A stretch of DNA of 64,000 bases, taken from contig CM053143.1 of NCBI GenBank assembly GCA_028571685.1, positions 141,394,829 through 141,458,828 of the forward strand, in the 5' to 3' direction. Source of the stretch: Heterohyrax brucei. Taxonomy: Eukaryota; Chordata; Mammalia; Hyracoidea; Procaviidae. The notes under the pieces are model-generated. The model ran no database searches and was not told the DNA's origin. It saw only the letters and a program-made list of their open reading frames with translations. The position numbers and the translations under genes were made by a program. Numbering within the stretch: position 1 is the stretch's first letter; each line of letters begins with the position of its first letter. This document shows positions 42,216 through 54,628 of the stretch, piece by piece.

Positions 42216-43198
42216 ACAAAATACATTGTGAACTGGGGACAGCTTCCAAACTTTAAGTCCCATTCTGATCTCAAGGTAGATACTAGGTTTCTCCATGGGA
42301 AGCAGAACTTCTCCCTGTGTACCAATGTCCACAAGGTCTGAGATGATTTGTCAATATAATCAAAGCACCTGGTTATTTACAATACATTTAACAGACCAGG
42401 AAACTCAACACAATCCATTGATTCAGATGGATTAAATTCCTACCTCTTTCTAGATAGCTCTAACAACATCATCACCTCTAACCTGGCTCCTGAATGCCAG
42501 TCCTTTTCTTCTAGCAGGACTAACTGAAGTTCTCTGAAAGCCAAACTGTGTTTCCCAGCAGCATGAGGTAAGTGCAGTAAAACTAACCCCACTCCTCTTC
42601 AATCCCTCCCTCTCAGTGGTGACTAGGGTCTGTTTTGACTACGGTGTTTTGAGAAGAAGTCTTATTTCAACTATCTGTGGTGTATTCATAGGAGACATAG
42701 TACTTCACACATAAATACAGATAAGTCCTTTCTACTCATTTGTTAATTATTTTTAAAGTGCTTCTTTTCTAGTTACAGAAGCTATTTGAGGTTAAAGCAT
42801 AGACATTTTTATAGGAAAACAAAAGGCTTCCTTTTCAATAAGAGAAAAAGTAGGAAACCTTTTACCTTTTCTCTGAAATTTTCCTGAGTCATTCACCTTA
42901 ATGTCCATGTCCCAATGTAGAAATAGCCTGAATACCCTACGCTGCTCACAAAGGTATTGTTTTTGTTGTGACTACTGTGTTGATTGTACAGGGTCATGGT
43001 TAGTTGTATGAGGGTCTGGTTCCCCTACAAGATTGTGCTAGTGTTTGGAAAGATAAAAGAAAATTAAGACATGTTTCTGGCCTCAGTGAGCTCACAAACT
43101 CAAGTTCTTAAAAAGTTTCATAAAATCCACAAGACGACTTTGAGAACTCAGCTTCCTGTTGACCAGGATGTAGCTTTCATTGTATCATAAATAAATGG
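42216..43198. other. No gene or recognised element
   Basis: About 980 bp of apparently unique sequence. Confidence 0.42.
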
Positions 43199-43605
43199 CT
43201 GTTGTTAGTTGCTGATTTCTGTTGAGTCGGCTCCAAATCTTGGCAACCAGGTACAAGACAACAACATGCTGCGTGGTCCTACACCATCTTCATAATCACT
43301 ATGCTTGTGTCCATCATGGTGAGCACTGTGTATTTTGAGTGCTTTCCAACCTTGGGGGCTCATCTTCCAACACTATTTTTGGAAGTGCTTTTTGTGGTCT
43401 ATTGGGTTTTCATTGGCTGGTTTTTGGAAGTAGTCTGCCTAGTCTTTTTTAGTCTGAAAGCGCCACTGAAATCTCTCTAATGTGAGTGAAATACCCGTGG
43501 CATAGCTTTTAGCCTCATAGTAACATGCAAGCTGTCGTAGTATGACAAACTGACAAACAGATGGACAGATAGACCAGCATGCTATTCCACTTGACTCCCA
43601 GGACT
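43199..43605 (-). mobile_element. Internally deleted RTE
   Basis: The reversed RTE 3' end (gttgttagttgctgatttct ... atgcttgtgtccatcatggt) is joined directly to reversed 5'-region sequence (gtgctttccaaccttggggg ... gtagtatgacaaactgacaa). The whole coding interior is missing, leaving an element of about 400 bp that keeps both ends. Confidence 0.72.
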
Positions 43606-45010
43606 GACATGAGTTGTGACAATGGAGATTCAGTGTAATTAACATTCGATATCCAATAAGTATTTACTGAGCACCTACTAGCGGGAGGCAAGGGTAGGAA
43701 TCCACTGCTAAATGGGAGGAGCGCCTAGACGTATAGGTCATTACACAGACTAAACATAATTTTATCTATTTTTATTGTAAACAAAGAATGTTTGATTCTA
43801 CTATCTTGTCTATTTCTATGCATGGAAAGTAAGAAGTCTACCACGGCATCACCAACACTCCCACCAACACCTTGTAGGGAGAAAGCTTTAAGTGTTCATT
43901 CAAAGTACATACATTTTTCTTTTGTTTCCTGCATTATGTCTCTGGCAGTTCTCAATATTTAAGGTTATAAGAATTATTGTACAGACATGCATAACAATTC
44001 ATGTATACCACACTTAAAGTAAAACAATTTTTTTGAGGATAATTTTGATTAAATGAGATTTTCTTTTCACTCGTTTATTAACTCTGATGAAAGTAGAAGT
44101 CCTTATATTTATCAATACTTAGATCGTAAGATTCCAGAAGGTAAGGACTCTATTTATTTGTCCATCCACCTCAGTCCACTGAGGGCTACCTCATTGTGTA
44201 TTTAATTGGATTGTTTTGTAGTTAGTAAACATCTCATTGCATAGCGTGGTATTTCTAGAGAGTACTCTCTCTCTTTTTTAATTGAAAAATGAAAACAATA
44301 CCAGGAAGATACAATAAGTCTCAGCATGCCGGTTAAAGCGGCACAATTTTCTTTATCTCTGACTGCCTATCAGGGGAAAATTTGAAAGAGGATATTTTAG
44401 AAAAATCTTACCTCCTTCAGATTTCATTACATAGACACTCTTGGCACACGCACACTGATAATTACAAAATGCCCTGTGTGAGGTTGCACTTGAAGGGGGT
44501 ATATTTAGCAGTTCTAGCCTGAAAACTGATGGCCTTCCTGGAAGACCAGACCAGGTTCCCACTCCTGCTGCAGAAAGCTATGGCTTATTTCTCTTTCTGA
44601 ACCTGCCTCTTGTGTGATCTATGTCAACATAACCAACCTTCTCTGTTTATCCAGCTGGACATTAAGGGAATTGATACCTAACTACCTCACCAGGGTGCTG
44701 TGGGGGTTTAGCAACTCATTACTTTGAGACCCATGGCTGAAAAGTGCCATGAAATATATACTCTGCCAAAAGGCAGAGCAGTGTGGCAGAAAAAGCCTTC
44801 TAGCAAAACAGTCATTCCCATCTCACTTTTTGATGCCTCAGGAATGAGTTTAAAAACAGTCCACTGTGTACTCCAACTGCAGGAGACCCATATTAACTTT
44901 CTTTTTGACTTAACCTTCTCTTAACTTCAGAAGTGTAAACAGGACTCAGCACAGTAGCAGTTCTCTTTAACAGTCTTCCTCTCAGCTTTTTTTCCCCAGC
45001 CTCTCTGCCA
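43606..45010. other. Mostly unique; L2-like snippet near 44125-44235
   Basis: 'atcgtaagattccagaaggt' and 'aaggactctatttatttgtc' recall the L2 3' end. The remainder has no recognised element and no supported gene. Confidence 0.45.
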
Positions 45011-45011
45011 A

Positions 45012-45230
45012 ACCAGAACCCATCATTGTGGAGTCAACTCTGACTCAGGGAGGCCCCATGTGTGTCAAAGTAGAAGTGTCCTCCACAGAGTTTCCAATGG
45101 CCAATTCTTTAGAAGCAGATCACCAGAGGATTCTTTCAAGGTGTCTCTGGGTGGACTTGGACTTCCACCCTTTCAGGTGCAGGTGACAACATTTCAAGTA
45201 GAACTGTTTGCACCACCAGGGTGCTCCTCA
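45012..45230 (-). mobile_element. AfroSINE (long subtype)
   Basis: Minus-strand copy: tail 'attgtggagtcaactctgac', body 'agagtttccaatggccaatt', 'agaagcagatcaccagag', head ending 'tttgcaccaccagggtgctc'. Confidence 0.8.
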
Positions 45231-45734
45231 ACCACTCTCACCTCTCTTCAGTGTTGGGTAGGAGCAGTCAGTTAAGGAAAATCGCAGTTTCCATAGCATC
45301 CTATTGCAAGTCCTGCTTGGTGGTCTCATGTCTCCCTTTGGAATGTGATATTTATATTTTGGGATCTCAGCCAGACTGAGACAGGAACAGTCTGACTTTA
45401 ATACTCTGTTATTCTTCTGGTAAATTGCTGGGCTTATATTAGACATTAGATCAATTTTGTTGAATGAATGAATTTTGTTCTTTCTCAAACTTTTTGTTTT
45501 TTTTTTACTGTATTTTGACTCCCTTAATAAATACAATCAGGTCCTGAAGGATATACATTATACCTTGCACAGAGCAGGGATTCAGTAAATTCAGACTGCT
45601 GAAAGTGTGGTCTGCAGACCACCTGGCTTAAAATTATTTGAATGCATTCTGGCATCCAGTCTGTGTTAACCAAATCATGGTATTTTAAAGAAGTTATTTT
45701 AGGGATGTAGATTTACACTAAGGCCAGTGGTAGG
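45231..45734. other. No gene or recognised element
   Basis: About 500 bp of apparently unique sequence with a T run at about 45489-45507. Confidence 0.4.
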
Positions 45735-45965
45735 CACCAAAACAAGCAAACAAACAAACAAGAAGACCAAACTAGTTGCCCTCCAGTTAAGTCTAACTTG
45801 TGGCAAACCCATGTGCATCAGAGTAGAATGGTGCTCCATAGGGTTTCAATGACTGATTTTTCGGAAGCAGACTGCTAGACTTTCCATTTGGGGGACCTCT
45901 GGTAGACTTAAACCTCCAACCTTTTAGTCAGTCAAGTGCTTAATCATTTGTGCTACCCAGGGACT
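45735..45965 (-). mobile_element. AfroSINE (long subtype)
   Basis: Minus-strand copy preceded by a CAAA-type tail repeat (aacaagcaaacaaacaaaca); body 'gactgatttttcggaagcag', head 'tttgtgctacccagggactc'. Confidence 0.85.
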
Positions 45966-46305
45966 CCAGCACTGGGCACAGGGAGGATAAAATGTTTGAG
46001 GACTTGGGAAAGGGGTCAAAGACAAGTGGGGACCACAGGCTTGTTGGATGGAAGTTGTGGTGAGTTGTCTGCACCATGTGTCTCCACAGAAGTTTCATGG
46101 TTAATCATGATAGCGAAGTGCAATGAAGCTTCCTTTGCTCTCTATTTCTTAACTTCAAGGAGCAATATGTACTTCTTAGACTGCTGAGGAAACAAAACCA
46201 GTCCTTTTCTGTTACAGCATATGTAGGAGACTTGATGTATTTTTGACAGTTTGATCATGTTTCTAAGTGTTACATTTTTTTTTTCCTTTCTGTAGTTAGA
46301 GAGGA

Positions 46306-46460
46306 AAGCCTGGAGGTGTAGTGGTTAAGAGCTATGTCTGTTAACCAAATGATCAGCAGTTTAAATCCACCAGACACTCCTTGGAAACTCTATGGTGTAA
46401 TTCTACTCTGCTCCATAGTGTTGCTATGAGTTGCAATCGACTCAACAGCAGTGGGTTGAT
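46306..46460 (+). mobile_element. AfroSINE
   Basis: Plus-strand copy: 'agcctggaggtgtagtggtt', 'ccaccagacactccttggaa', tail 'gctatgagttgcaatcgact'. Confidence 0.85.
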
Positions 46461-47741
46461 TTGGTAGTTGGAGAAAGCATATATCCAGCCCATACTGCAG
46501 TACACCATTACCCCAAGTCATTAAATCTATTGCAGAAATATTTTATTTCTTAGAGATTTCCTTCTAGCATGCCTAACCCATGTCCTACCTGCATATAGTG
46601 AACAATAATATCTGTAATAACCTGACAATGTTGTAGATTTCTGATAGGTAATTCTAGAATTAAAGTAGGGCACGGTGTTGCATGGCAGCTTCAGGTGTAG
46701 GTACCAAGACATTTTGTCTTGAAAGGCACTGTTGAGAAGAGGACACAGAACCCTACAGAGAGACACAGGCTGTGGACACATGAAGTAATTAGAAACTCCT
46801 GTTATACAAAAAGGCATGACCACACTGATTTTTTCCCCCAAGGAAAATCATGCTTACAGTTATTTTCCCAGCATCACAGATTTTTACACTGGCTCCTTCT
46901 GTTAAAACATGCACCTGGCAATCTTAAGTAAAACTTCTGCCTATCATTGAGCTCATCTAACATGTTGGATGGAACTCCACTTTTGTTAGTGCAAGTTTTA
47001 TAGCCATATCTGAAGTGATGACTGCAAGCCTTGGCCTGAACAAGGATTCCCAGTGGAAATGTTTGACTATTCCAAACTGGGAGCATTGAAGATGTCGGGA
47101 GGGAGGCCAGCACAAGAACTGGACATCCATTTCTTCTCAGTGACCTCCTTGATCTTCATTGACCTATGAAACAGATCCTACAAAATTGTTGGATTTGAGT
47201 TCATACAATAGCTGAAAGGAGGAATCCATATAAGATTGAGTGCTAATCCTAACATGCTGTGTAACAAGTGCAATGGTATATATGGATTTCTCCTAAAGGA
47301 CAATATTTGGAGTCTCTGAAGCTATCCTATTATATGTGACACGGGGATGTTTTAAACTGAATAATTTGTTTAAGTACAAATAATCTGTGGTATCTTGGGC
47401 TTCAGGAATCATTCAGGAGCTCCAGGAATCATTCACAATTTCTGTGCAACAAAACAGAGATCTACAGTCTACAGATGTGGGTAGCCAAATGACTCAACAA
47501 AACGAGAGATTCCAGTAAACTAGTTATGGCATATGAACTCATCAAACCCAAAGAAAGCAAATATTTTTTTTTTAATATTTTAAGTTGAAATTTACAAAAT
47601 TAAAAATGACAAACCTCTACTTGACTCTCAGTTCTATGGTCTTGACCATCAGTGACATATTTAAACAAATATTTATTGGATGCCTATTTTGAACAAGGTG
47701 TTATATGTGGGCCAATAGGTGATGTGTCTGTACAGGCTATG
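46461..47741. other. No gene or recognised element
   Basis: About 1.3 kb of apparently unique sequence. Small frames (46527-46841 minus, 46719-46931 plus) have no recognised homology. Confidence 0.42.
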
Positions 47742-48120
47742 TTGTTGTCAGGTGCCATCTAGTCAGTGCCAACGAATAGCCATCCTCAAAATCACTACAT
47801 GTGAGACCACTTTGGTACCTGTTGTGTCAATCCATCCCATTGAGAGTCTTCATCTATTTCACTGACCTTTCTACTTCAGCAAACATGATGACCTTCTCCA
47901 GGGATTGGTCCCACCTGGTAACACGTCCAAAGTATGTGAGGATAAAGCCTTGCCATCCTTGATTTAAGCAGCATTCTGGCTCTAAATCAGCCAAGACTGA
48001 TTTGTTTATTCTTCTGGAATTCATAGGTTAATACTCTTCATCAACAAAATAATTCAAGTGCATCAGTTCTTCAGTCTCCCTTATTCATTGTCCAGCTTTC
48101 ACACACATAGGCTATAGTAT
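47742..48120 (-). mobile_element. RTE 3' fragment
   Basis: Reversed RTE 3' end: 'gttgttgtcaggtgccatct', 'gtgtcaatccatcccattga', 'catgatgaccttctccaggg', 'tcattgtccagctttcacac'. 5'-truncated. Confidence 0.8.
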
Positions 48121-49075
48121 GTATCTTGGTTATCCAGTGCCGCTCTAACAGAGAATACCACAAGTGGATGACTTTAACAAAGATAACTTTGTTTCTTTCC
48201 AGTGAAATGTTAACTACATTTCATGGGTTATAGCCATGTGTCGCAAAAGCTAGTTCTTAAGACAGGGATGAAATGAATAACAGGAGCTTTATTATCTACT
48301 GATACATAAGGAAACAAGAGGGAATGAGCTCCTCCAAAAGCCCATCTCCTAGAATATAAAGCTGTGAGAAGTTTTAGACTATGAGGAAAAATAATAGTTC
48401 TATGTATTCATTGAATTTCTGGGAAATAGTATGCATATTATAAAGGGGCTGGGCTAAGACCTGGCACAGATAAAGGGATTGGACACCTTGCTCCTAAGTG
48501 GGTCTGATTATATTCTGGTTACACGTATCTAACATTTTTAGTTCCATGACTCATGTTTTTTAGTTCCTAGGCAGGACTCATTATGGGGTGGAGTCATGTG
48601 GCAGTCACCTGAACTTCTTGTTGATATGGTTCTGGGAAGTTGAACTGAAAAGTTACTACAAACAGAGAGATGAGAGGGGACTAGGATGAGGGTTCTGAGT
48701 CTGTTTTCCTTTTGTGTGATTACAGTGATTGTGTCTCAGGCATGTTGACTACTTTCTGACATTATGGGCTCAGATTAGTGTTATTTGTTCTCTACAGTCT
48801 GAAAGGATATTAATCACTAGCAAAAGTTTAACATGAAGGAGGAAATAAACAACAGAATTATACTTAGAGGCAGGAACGAGTTTAAAAGGAAAGAAAATGG
48901 TATATGTTTTGTTCAGGATGTAGTCATTGACTTCACTCTGCCTGTTTCAAAAATAGGCTTAAAATTCAAATTCATGGTGCCAGCTCGAGGTGAAAGTTTA
49001 CTCCATTATCCTTCTTTCTCCAGACTTGCACAGAGAGCCTCCAGTCCAAAGGACATGCTCTGCACCTAGAGAATG
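48121..49075 (-). mobile_element. MaLR-type LTR, interrupted
   Basis: Reversed LTR: 'cttggttatccagtgccgct', 'ataccacaagtggatgactt' up to about 48200, resuming near 48953 with 'ggcttaaaattcaaattcat', 'ggtgccagctcgagg' and 'caaaggacatgctctgcacc'. About 750 bp of other sequence lies between. Confidence 0.6.
48203..48950. mobile_element. Unclassified insertion, possibly an LTR
   Basis: It interrupts the MaLR LTR. It could begin TGAAATGTTAAC and end GTTTCA, giving a TG...CA boundary typical of LTRs, but I found no matching TSD. It has no coding potential. Confidence 0.35.
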
Positions 49076-49233
49076 CAGCAGTGGCTGGTGGCCAAGTCTA
49101 GCAGTTCCCTTACTCACTCATTTCTTAGAGCTATGATATAGCTCCTGTTGGTCCAACACCAGAGAAACTGAACAGCTTTTTGATGGTGTGAAAACAACAA
49201 TTAATATTTAAACATGTAAAAAAGCAGACCACA

Positions 49234-50205
49234 ATGGCTTCAGAAAACTTCCAAAATAAAGAATCAAAAAACTTTCCAGATGAAGAAGACTTCCTGAATT
49301 TATCAAAGGTAGAATACAAAAGAATTGTGTATAGAGCACTTCTAGAGATTAAACAAAATGCAGCAGAACAAAATGAAAAATTGAGCAACCTATATGAACT
49401 GCTAGAACATCAACAATCTGAAATTCAGCAGTTCAATAATAAAATTACACACTTAGACAATGTAATGCAACCCAAAAGAGCAGGATTGAGGAAATGGAAT
49501 GCAGAATTAGCAAGACTGAAGATAAAGCAACTAACACCACGTTTATGAGGACAAATCAGATAAAAGAACTAAGAAAAATGAAGAAGCATTAAGAAACATG
49601 TTGGACTCTTTTAAAAGGAATAATCTACAACTAATTGGAGGTCCTGAACAGGGATAGCCAAAAATACAGAGAGTATTGCTATAGAGTTGCTGACAAAATC
49701 TTCCCTGAAATTATGAAAGAAGAAAACATAGATATCCAAGATGCTTATTGAATGCCACAAAAACTAGTCCCCAAAAGAAAGACACCAAGCTATATTATAA
49801 TCAAGCTTAATAAAATGAAACATAAACAGAAGCTCTTAAAGGCAGTGAAGCTTAAAGAAAAGCTAATGTACAAAGGGGAGCCTTGTAGGACTTCATCTGA
49901 CTTTTTAGCAACAATGATGTTGGTAAGAAGGAAAGAGGGATGACACATTCAAAGCCTTGAAGGAGAAAAACTTCCAACCAAGAAGTAATATATTCTGCAA
50001 AATTGTCTTTTAAATAGTAAGGTGAAATTAAGACATTCACAGATAAATAGAAGCTTGGAGACTTTGTATCTATGGCACAGCTCAGAGAGTCGGGGGTGGG
50101 CACTGGTGCCATTGGTCACCAGCTGCTGCTGGGTGCTCAAATCAAAACTACAAGAAATACTGAAAGAAGCTCTTTGTTTAGAAAAACAAAAACATCAAGT
50201 GTGTG
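49234..50205 (+). pseudogene. L1-3 ORF1, broken
   Basis: ATG at 49234 (M-A-S-E-N-F-Q-N-K). The N-terminal coiled-coil region aligns with L1-1 ORF1 (YKRIVYRALLEIKQNAAEQ). It is broken by frameshifts near 49460-49540 and later stops; the C-terminal part remains around 49752-50205 (KRKTPSYIIIKLNKMKHKQK). RNA-binding chaperone family; not functional. Confidence 0.85.
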
Positions 50206-50345
50206 CCTAAAGAGCAACAGCATCCAGAATCCTACTCAGGGAAGTCACAAAGCTTAATCAAAGCTGGAATATTAAAAGAAGGGGATCAGTGATCTTTACA
50301 CAAAAATTGTGACATCACACTAAGAACAGGATGTAACCTTTTATG

Positions 50346-50540
50346 ATGGAGAGGAAATTAAAAAGATATGCAGAAGTTAAAATCTGGTTTAAACTTAGAC
50401 TTTTAAGGGAGATCACAAGAGTAGCTGCAAAGCAAAATAACAGTGCAACATATCAATACAGGAAACATAATACAGGAGTATCAGCAGACATAAAAGCAAC
50501 ACTGAAAAGGATGAAAAGAAAACCCATAAAGAAAAACAAC
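50346..50540 (+). CDS. Inter-ORF reading frame of L1-3, cut by L1-2
   Basis: Starts M-E-R-K-L-K-R-Y, the counterpart of the L1-1 (5784) and L1-2 (52664) frames, and runs openly to the L1-2 insertion point. Its original 3' end is not recoverable as one frame here. Low confidence that it ever encoded protein. Confidence 0.3.
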
Positions 50541-50542
50541 CC
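50528..50542. repeat. Target-site duplication, 5' side of L1-2
   Basis: The 15 bases aaagaaaaacaaccc match 54629-54643 (aacgaaaaacaaccc) with one mismatch. Confidence 0.82.
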
Positions 50543-51541
50543 GGGGGGGGTGGAGTCAAGATGGTGGACTAAGCACATATCTCCTTATATCCCTCTGGAA
50601 ACAAAGACCTGAACTGATAATCAAATGGTGACTTCTGGTCACCTAGTGAGCCCCAGGACACAGCATAGGGCTGTTAATTCGAACTTCTTACCACTGAACG
50701 AGAAACCTCATCTCTTTCACTGACTCCTGCTCCTGGCTAGCCCTGGATCTCATGGACTGAAGGTAATGCACCATTTTGACTTTTGTTTCTCTGTCTTGGC
50801 CAGCGGGCATAGCTGGGTCTTGCCTAGTGGCTAGTCTCAGATGCACTGCTGGTGGGATAGGCAGGCGAAATTGCCTTATTTTGAGGGCCAGGCTTCGGAC
50901 TCTACACCTAGTCACTTTGGGCCTGTCTTTTTGTCTCTTTCACAGCGTGGTTTATACGGAACTGCTGGTGCCTATGTGCAGGATGCCATATTGGATACGG
51001 AGACTTTAGCGGGACCTAATTCTTAGCCTGACAGCCAGCACCAGCAAACAGGACAGCACTTTTCCGACAGAAAGGCAGTAGTTTACACAGTGTCGCTTAA
51101 GGTATGGGCCTGGCAACAGAGGCTGTGGACTCACTACATCTCGGCAACTTTTGTCCCTCTATCTGCTGACCGTGTAGAGGGCGCCATCTTAGATATGGTG
51201 GCCGCAACCGGACCTAATTCTTAGCTTGGGAGCCAGAGCCTGCCTACAGGACAGCGCTTTTTTACCAGAAAAGCAGTAGTTTACACAGTGTTGCCTAAGG
51301 CTGGGCCCTGTCAGCAGAGGCCAACAGGGCAATAGCACTGCTTTATTTTGAACTAGTTCATATCATCCGGGGTTGGATACAGAGGTGCTTACCTTGCCAG
51401 TTGTGAAGAGGGACTTCTACATCTGAAAACCTGACTCACTTGGGAAGTGGTCAGATATCTTTTGTTTTACATTTTAAGACAGCCTAGAAAAACATTTGCA
51501 GTCCATCCTCACAGTATCTCTCCCAGCCTCTACTTACTTAC
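50543..51541 (+). promoter_or_regulatory. L1-2 5'UTR/promoter with two ~200-bp monomers
   Basis: YY1-like 'caagatggt' near the start (50557-50565). Two tandem units begin near 50980 ('ggatgccatattggatacgg') and near 51181 ('gcgccatcttagatatggtg'), each continuing 'gacctaattcttagc'. This matches the L1-1 layout. A CTCF-like gtagagggcgcc lies at 51174-51185. Confidence 0.78.
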
Positions 51542-51589
51542 ATGAAACCCAAAACGCAACAGACACTTCTGGCAAACAGGAAATCACCC

Positions 51590-52499
51590 ATGATTTCAGA
51601 AGGCTCCCAAACCGAACAACCAAGGAGTTTTCCAGACGAAGAAACTTTTCTGAAATCATCAGAAGGTGACTACAAAAGGATTATATACAGAGCCCTACTA
51701 GACCTTATACAAAATGCAGCACAACAAAATGAAAAATTAAGCAAGCTATTTGATCTGATGGAACACCAGTACTCTGAAATCCAACAGATCAAGAACAAAA
51801 TAAAAGACATAGAATCTTCCATTCAAAACCAAGAAAACAGAATGGAACAGATGGAAAAAAGGATTTATGAGTTGGAAGACAGTTACTGATGCCAGTGTCT
51901 ATGAGGAGAAATCAGAAAAAAGAAACAAGAAAAATGAAGAAGCATTAAGAAGCATGTGGGACTCTATTAAGAGGAACAATCAACAATTAATTGGAGTTCC
52001 TGAACAAGGTGAAACACCTGTGAACACAAAGAGTATCGTGGCTGAGCTGCTGACAGAAAACCTCTCAGCAATTATGAAGAAAGAGATTATAGATATCCCA
52101 GATGCATATTGTACACCACCCAATACATATCTCAAAAGAAAGACTCCAAGACATATTATAATCAGGTTTAACAAAATGAAACGTAAGCAGCAACTCTTAA
52201 AGGCAGCAAGACGCAAAGCAAAGCTAACATTCAGAGGGAAACCCTGTAGGCTTTCATCAGATTTCTCAGCAGAAACGATGCTGGCACGTAGACAGTGGCA
52301 TGACACATTCAAACCCTTGAAGGAGAAAAATTTCCAATCAAGAATTATATATCCTGCAAAACTATCTTTCAAATATGAAAATGAAATTAAGACATTTCCA
52401 GATAAACAGAAACTCAGAGACTTTGTAAAAACCAAACCAAAACTACATGAAATACTGAAAGAATCTCTTGGCTTTGGCTTAGAAGAACAAAACCACTAA
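51590..52499 (+). pseudogene. L1-2 ORF1, single frameshift
   Basis: Homologous to L1-1 ORF1 throughout. The likely start is ATG 51590 (M-I-S-E-G-S-Q); an in-frame ATG at 51542 would add 16 residues. One base is missing near 51882 (after ELED), shifting the frame; the rest reads openly from about 51880 to 52499 and ends in GFGLEEQNH, as in L1-1. Otherwise well preserved: coiled coil, IGVPEQGE, and basic C-terminal half. Confidence 0.88.
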
Positions 52500-52663
52500 C
52501 TTTATACTTTAGAATGACACATCATCCAGAATTCTACTCAGGGAAGGCTCCAAATTCAATCACAGCTTTAATACTGAAAGAAACAAGCCTGTGATTATCA
52601 TGAAAACGATGGTGCCAGCATATTAAAAAGAGGAATGTACTACAGTCGTTATAGTCCTTCCAG

Positions 52664-52888
52664 ATGGAGAGGAAGTTGACACGACTGGTAGCAATTAAAT
52701 TTGGGTTTATATATAGTTTAGTAAGGGGCATCATAGGGGCAGCTGTAAAGCACAACAAAGATGCAACATACCATATCAAGAAATGTAACACAGGAGTCTC
52801 AACAACTACAAAACCAGCTCTGAAAAAGGTGAAAAATCAACTCACAAAAAAGAATGTCCCAGAACAAACTAATAAGAACAACAGATAA
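52664..52888 (+). CDS. Inter-ORF small reading frame of L1-2 (74 aa), uncertain
   Basis: M-E-R-K-L-T-R-L start, alignable along its whole length with the 88-aa frame of L1-1 and without internal indels. It ends earlier at a TAA, because Glu of L1-1 is a stop here. No recognised domain; basic, Asn/Thr/Lys-rich. Confidence 0.33.
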   Translation: MERKLTRLVAIKFGFIYSLVRGIIGAAVKHNKDATYHIKKCNTGVSTTTKPALKKVKNQLTKKNVPEQTNKNNR

Positions 52889-52917
52889 AACATCAACACA
52901 AAAATAAACATATTACA

Positions 52918-54628
52918 ATGGTAGCAGTGAACACATACCTATCAATAACTACATTGAATGTGAACGGACTGAAAGCCCCAGTAAAGAGACATCAAGTGAC
53001 ATCTTGGTTCAAAAGACATGACCCATCCATATGTTGTCTACAAGAAACTCACTTGAGACCTAAAGATAGGAACAAACTGAAAATTAAAGGATGGAAGAAT
53101 ATATGAATGAAGTAGAGCAGGTATGGCAATTCTAATCTCAGACAAAATCAATTTTAATGTAAAATCCACCATCATGGACAAAGATGGACACTATTTATTG
53201 CTGAAAGGTTCAGTACACAAGCACGACTTAACTATATTAAATATTTATGCACCTAATACCAGGGCACCTAAATATGTCAAAGAAACACTGACTACACACA
53301 AAAAAGAGTTAGATCACTCCACAATAATAATGGGAGACTTCAATATTCCACTCTCAATACTGGATAGATCATCTAGAAAAAAGCTCAATAAAGATGCAGG
53401 AGACCTCATTGCCACAATTAACCAACTAAACCTCATCGATATATACAGAACTTTCTACCCACCAGTGGACAACTACACCTTCTTCTTCAGTGCACATGGA
53501 ACATTCTCCAGAATAGATCATGTGTTAGGACATAATGCAATTCTCCACAAAACCCATACCATTGAATTACTGCAAAGCATCTTCTCAGATCATAAAGCCA
53601 TAAAAGTTGAAATCAATAGCAGAAAAAACATAGATGGAAAGTGGAACTCTTGGAAACTGAACAACATCTTGCTCAAAAAAAATGGGTTATAGAGGAAATC
53701 AAGGATGAAATAAAGAAATTCATGGCTTCCAATGAGAATGAAAGCATTTCCTACCAGAACCTATGGGATACAGCCAAAGCAGTGCTCAGAGGTCTGTTTA
53801 TCTCCATAAATGCACACATCTGGAAGGAAGAAAGAAACGAAATCAAGGAACTAACTCTACAGCTTGAACAAGTAGAAAGAGAACAACAGAAGAACCCCTC
53901 GGGCACCAGAAGAAACAAGATCATAAAGATTAGAGCAAAGCTAAATGAATTAGAGAATAGAAAAACAATTGAAAAAATTGAAAAGACCCAAAGCTGGTTT
54001 TTTGAAAAGATCAACAAAATTGACAAACCACTGGCTAAACTTACTAAAGAAAAGCAGGAAAGGAAACAAATAACTCAAATTAGAAATGAGAGGGGAGTTG
54101 TCACCACAGATGCAACAGAAATCAAAAATATCATAACAGAATATTATGAAAGACTATACTCTAACAAATTTGAAAATCTAGAGGAAATGGACAAATTCCT
54201 TGATTCATATCACCTACCCAAATTATCATGACATGAAGCAGAACAACCTAATAAACCTATCACAAAGAGCCAAAGCCAAGTGCAGAAGAGATTGAAAAAG
54301 TCTTCAAAAAACTGCTAACCAAAAAAAGCCTGTGCCCAGATGGATTCACCGCAGAATTCTACCAAGCTTTCAGAGAAGAGTTCTCTCCAATACTACTGAG
54401 ACTATTTCACAGTATAGAAAGGGACCGAGTACTCCCAAACTCATTCTATGAAGACAGCATAACCCTCATACCAAAGCCAGGGAAAGACCTAACAAAAAAG
54501 GAAAACTACAGACCAATATCACTCATGAATCTAGATGCAAAAATCTTCAACAAAATTCTTGCTGATAGAATACAACAACATATCAAAAAATAATCCATCA
54601 TGATCAAGTTGAATTCATACCAGGGATG
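52918..54628 (+). pseudogene. L1-2 ORF2, broken and 3'-truncated
   Basis: ATG at 52918 (MVAVNTYLSITTLNVNG). Endonuclease motifs QETHL, GDFN and SDHK are present. Defects: a small deletion near 53100 that removes part of the sequence after KGWKNI; a frameshift in an A run near 53680; TGA near 54229; further shifts near 54270. The sequence ends at 54628 before the RT catalytic block, so the FADD region and the cysteine-rich C terminus are absent. Confidence 0.87.

Larger units (their letters stand above)
49180..50542 (+). mobile_element. L1-3 (old L1), 5' part
   Basis: 5'-truncated old L1 with a short leader, ORF1 relic and inter-ORF region, interrupted at 50542 by L1-2. The text resumes at 54644 ('agaacagaatattaagtgg') exactly where L1-1 has 'agaacagactaataagaac', which proves the two parts were once continuous. 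Confidence 0.88.
50543..54628 (+). mobile_element. L1-2: L1 with complete 5' end but missing 3' end
   Basis: Begins with a G run and 'tggagtcaagatggtgg', the same 5' terminus as L1-1. It then has a 5'UTR with two monomers, ORF1, the spacer and ORF2, and stops abruptly at 'cataccagggatg' inside the RT domain. It has no 3'UTR and no poly(A). TSDs flank it on both sides, so it looks like one insertion event that was incomplete at its 3' end rather than a later deletion. More diverged than L1-1. Confidence 0.88.

Noticed and set aside
49131-49388. 85-codon minus-strand frame
   Set aside because: Antisense of the L1-3 ORF1 start.
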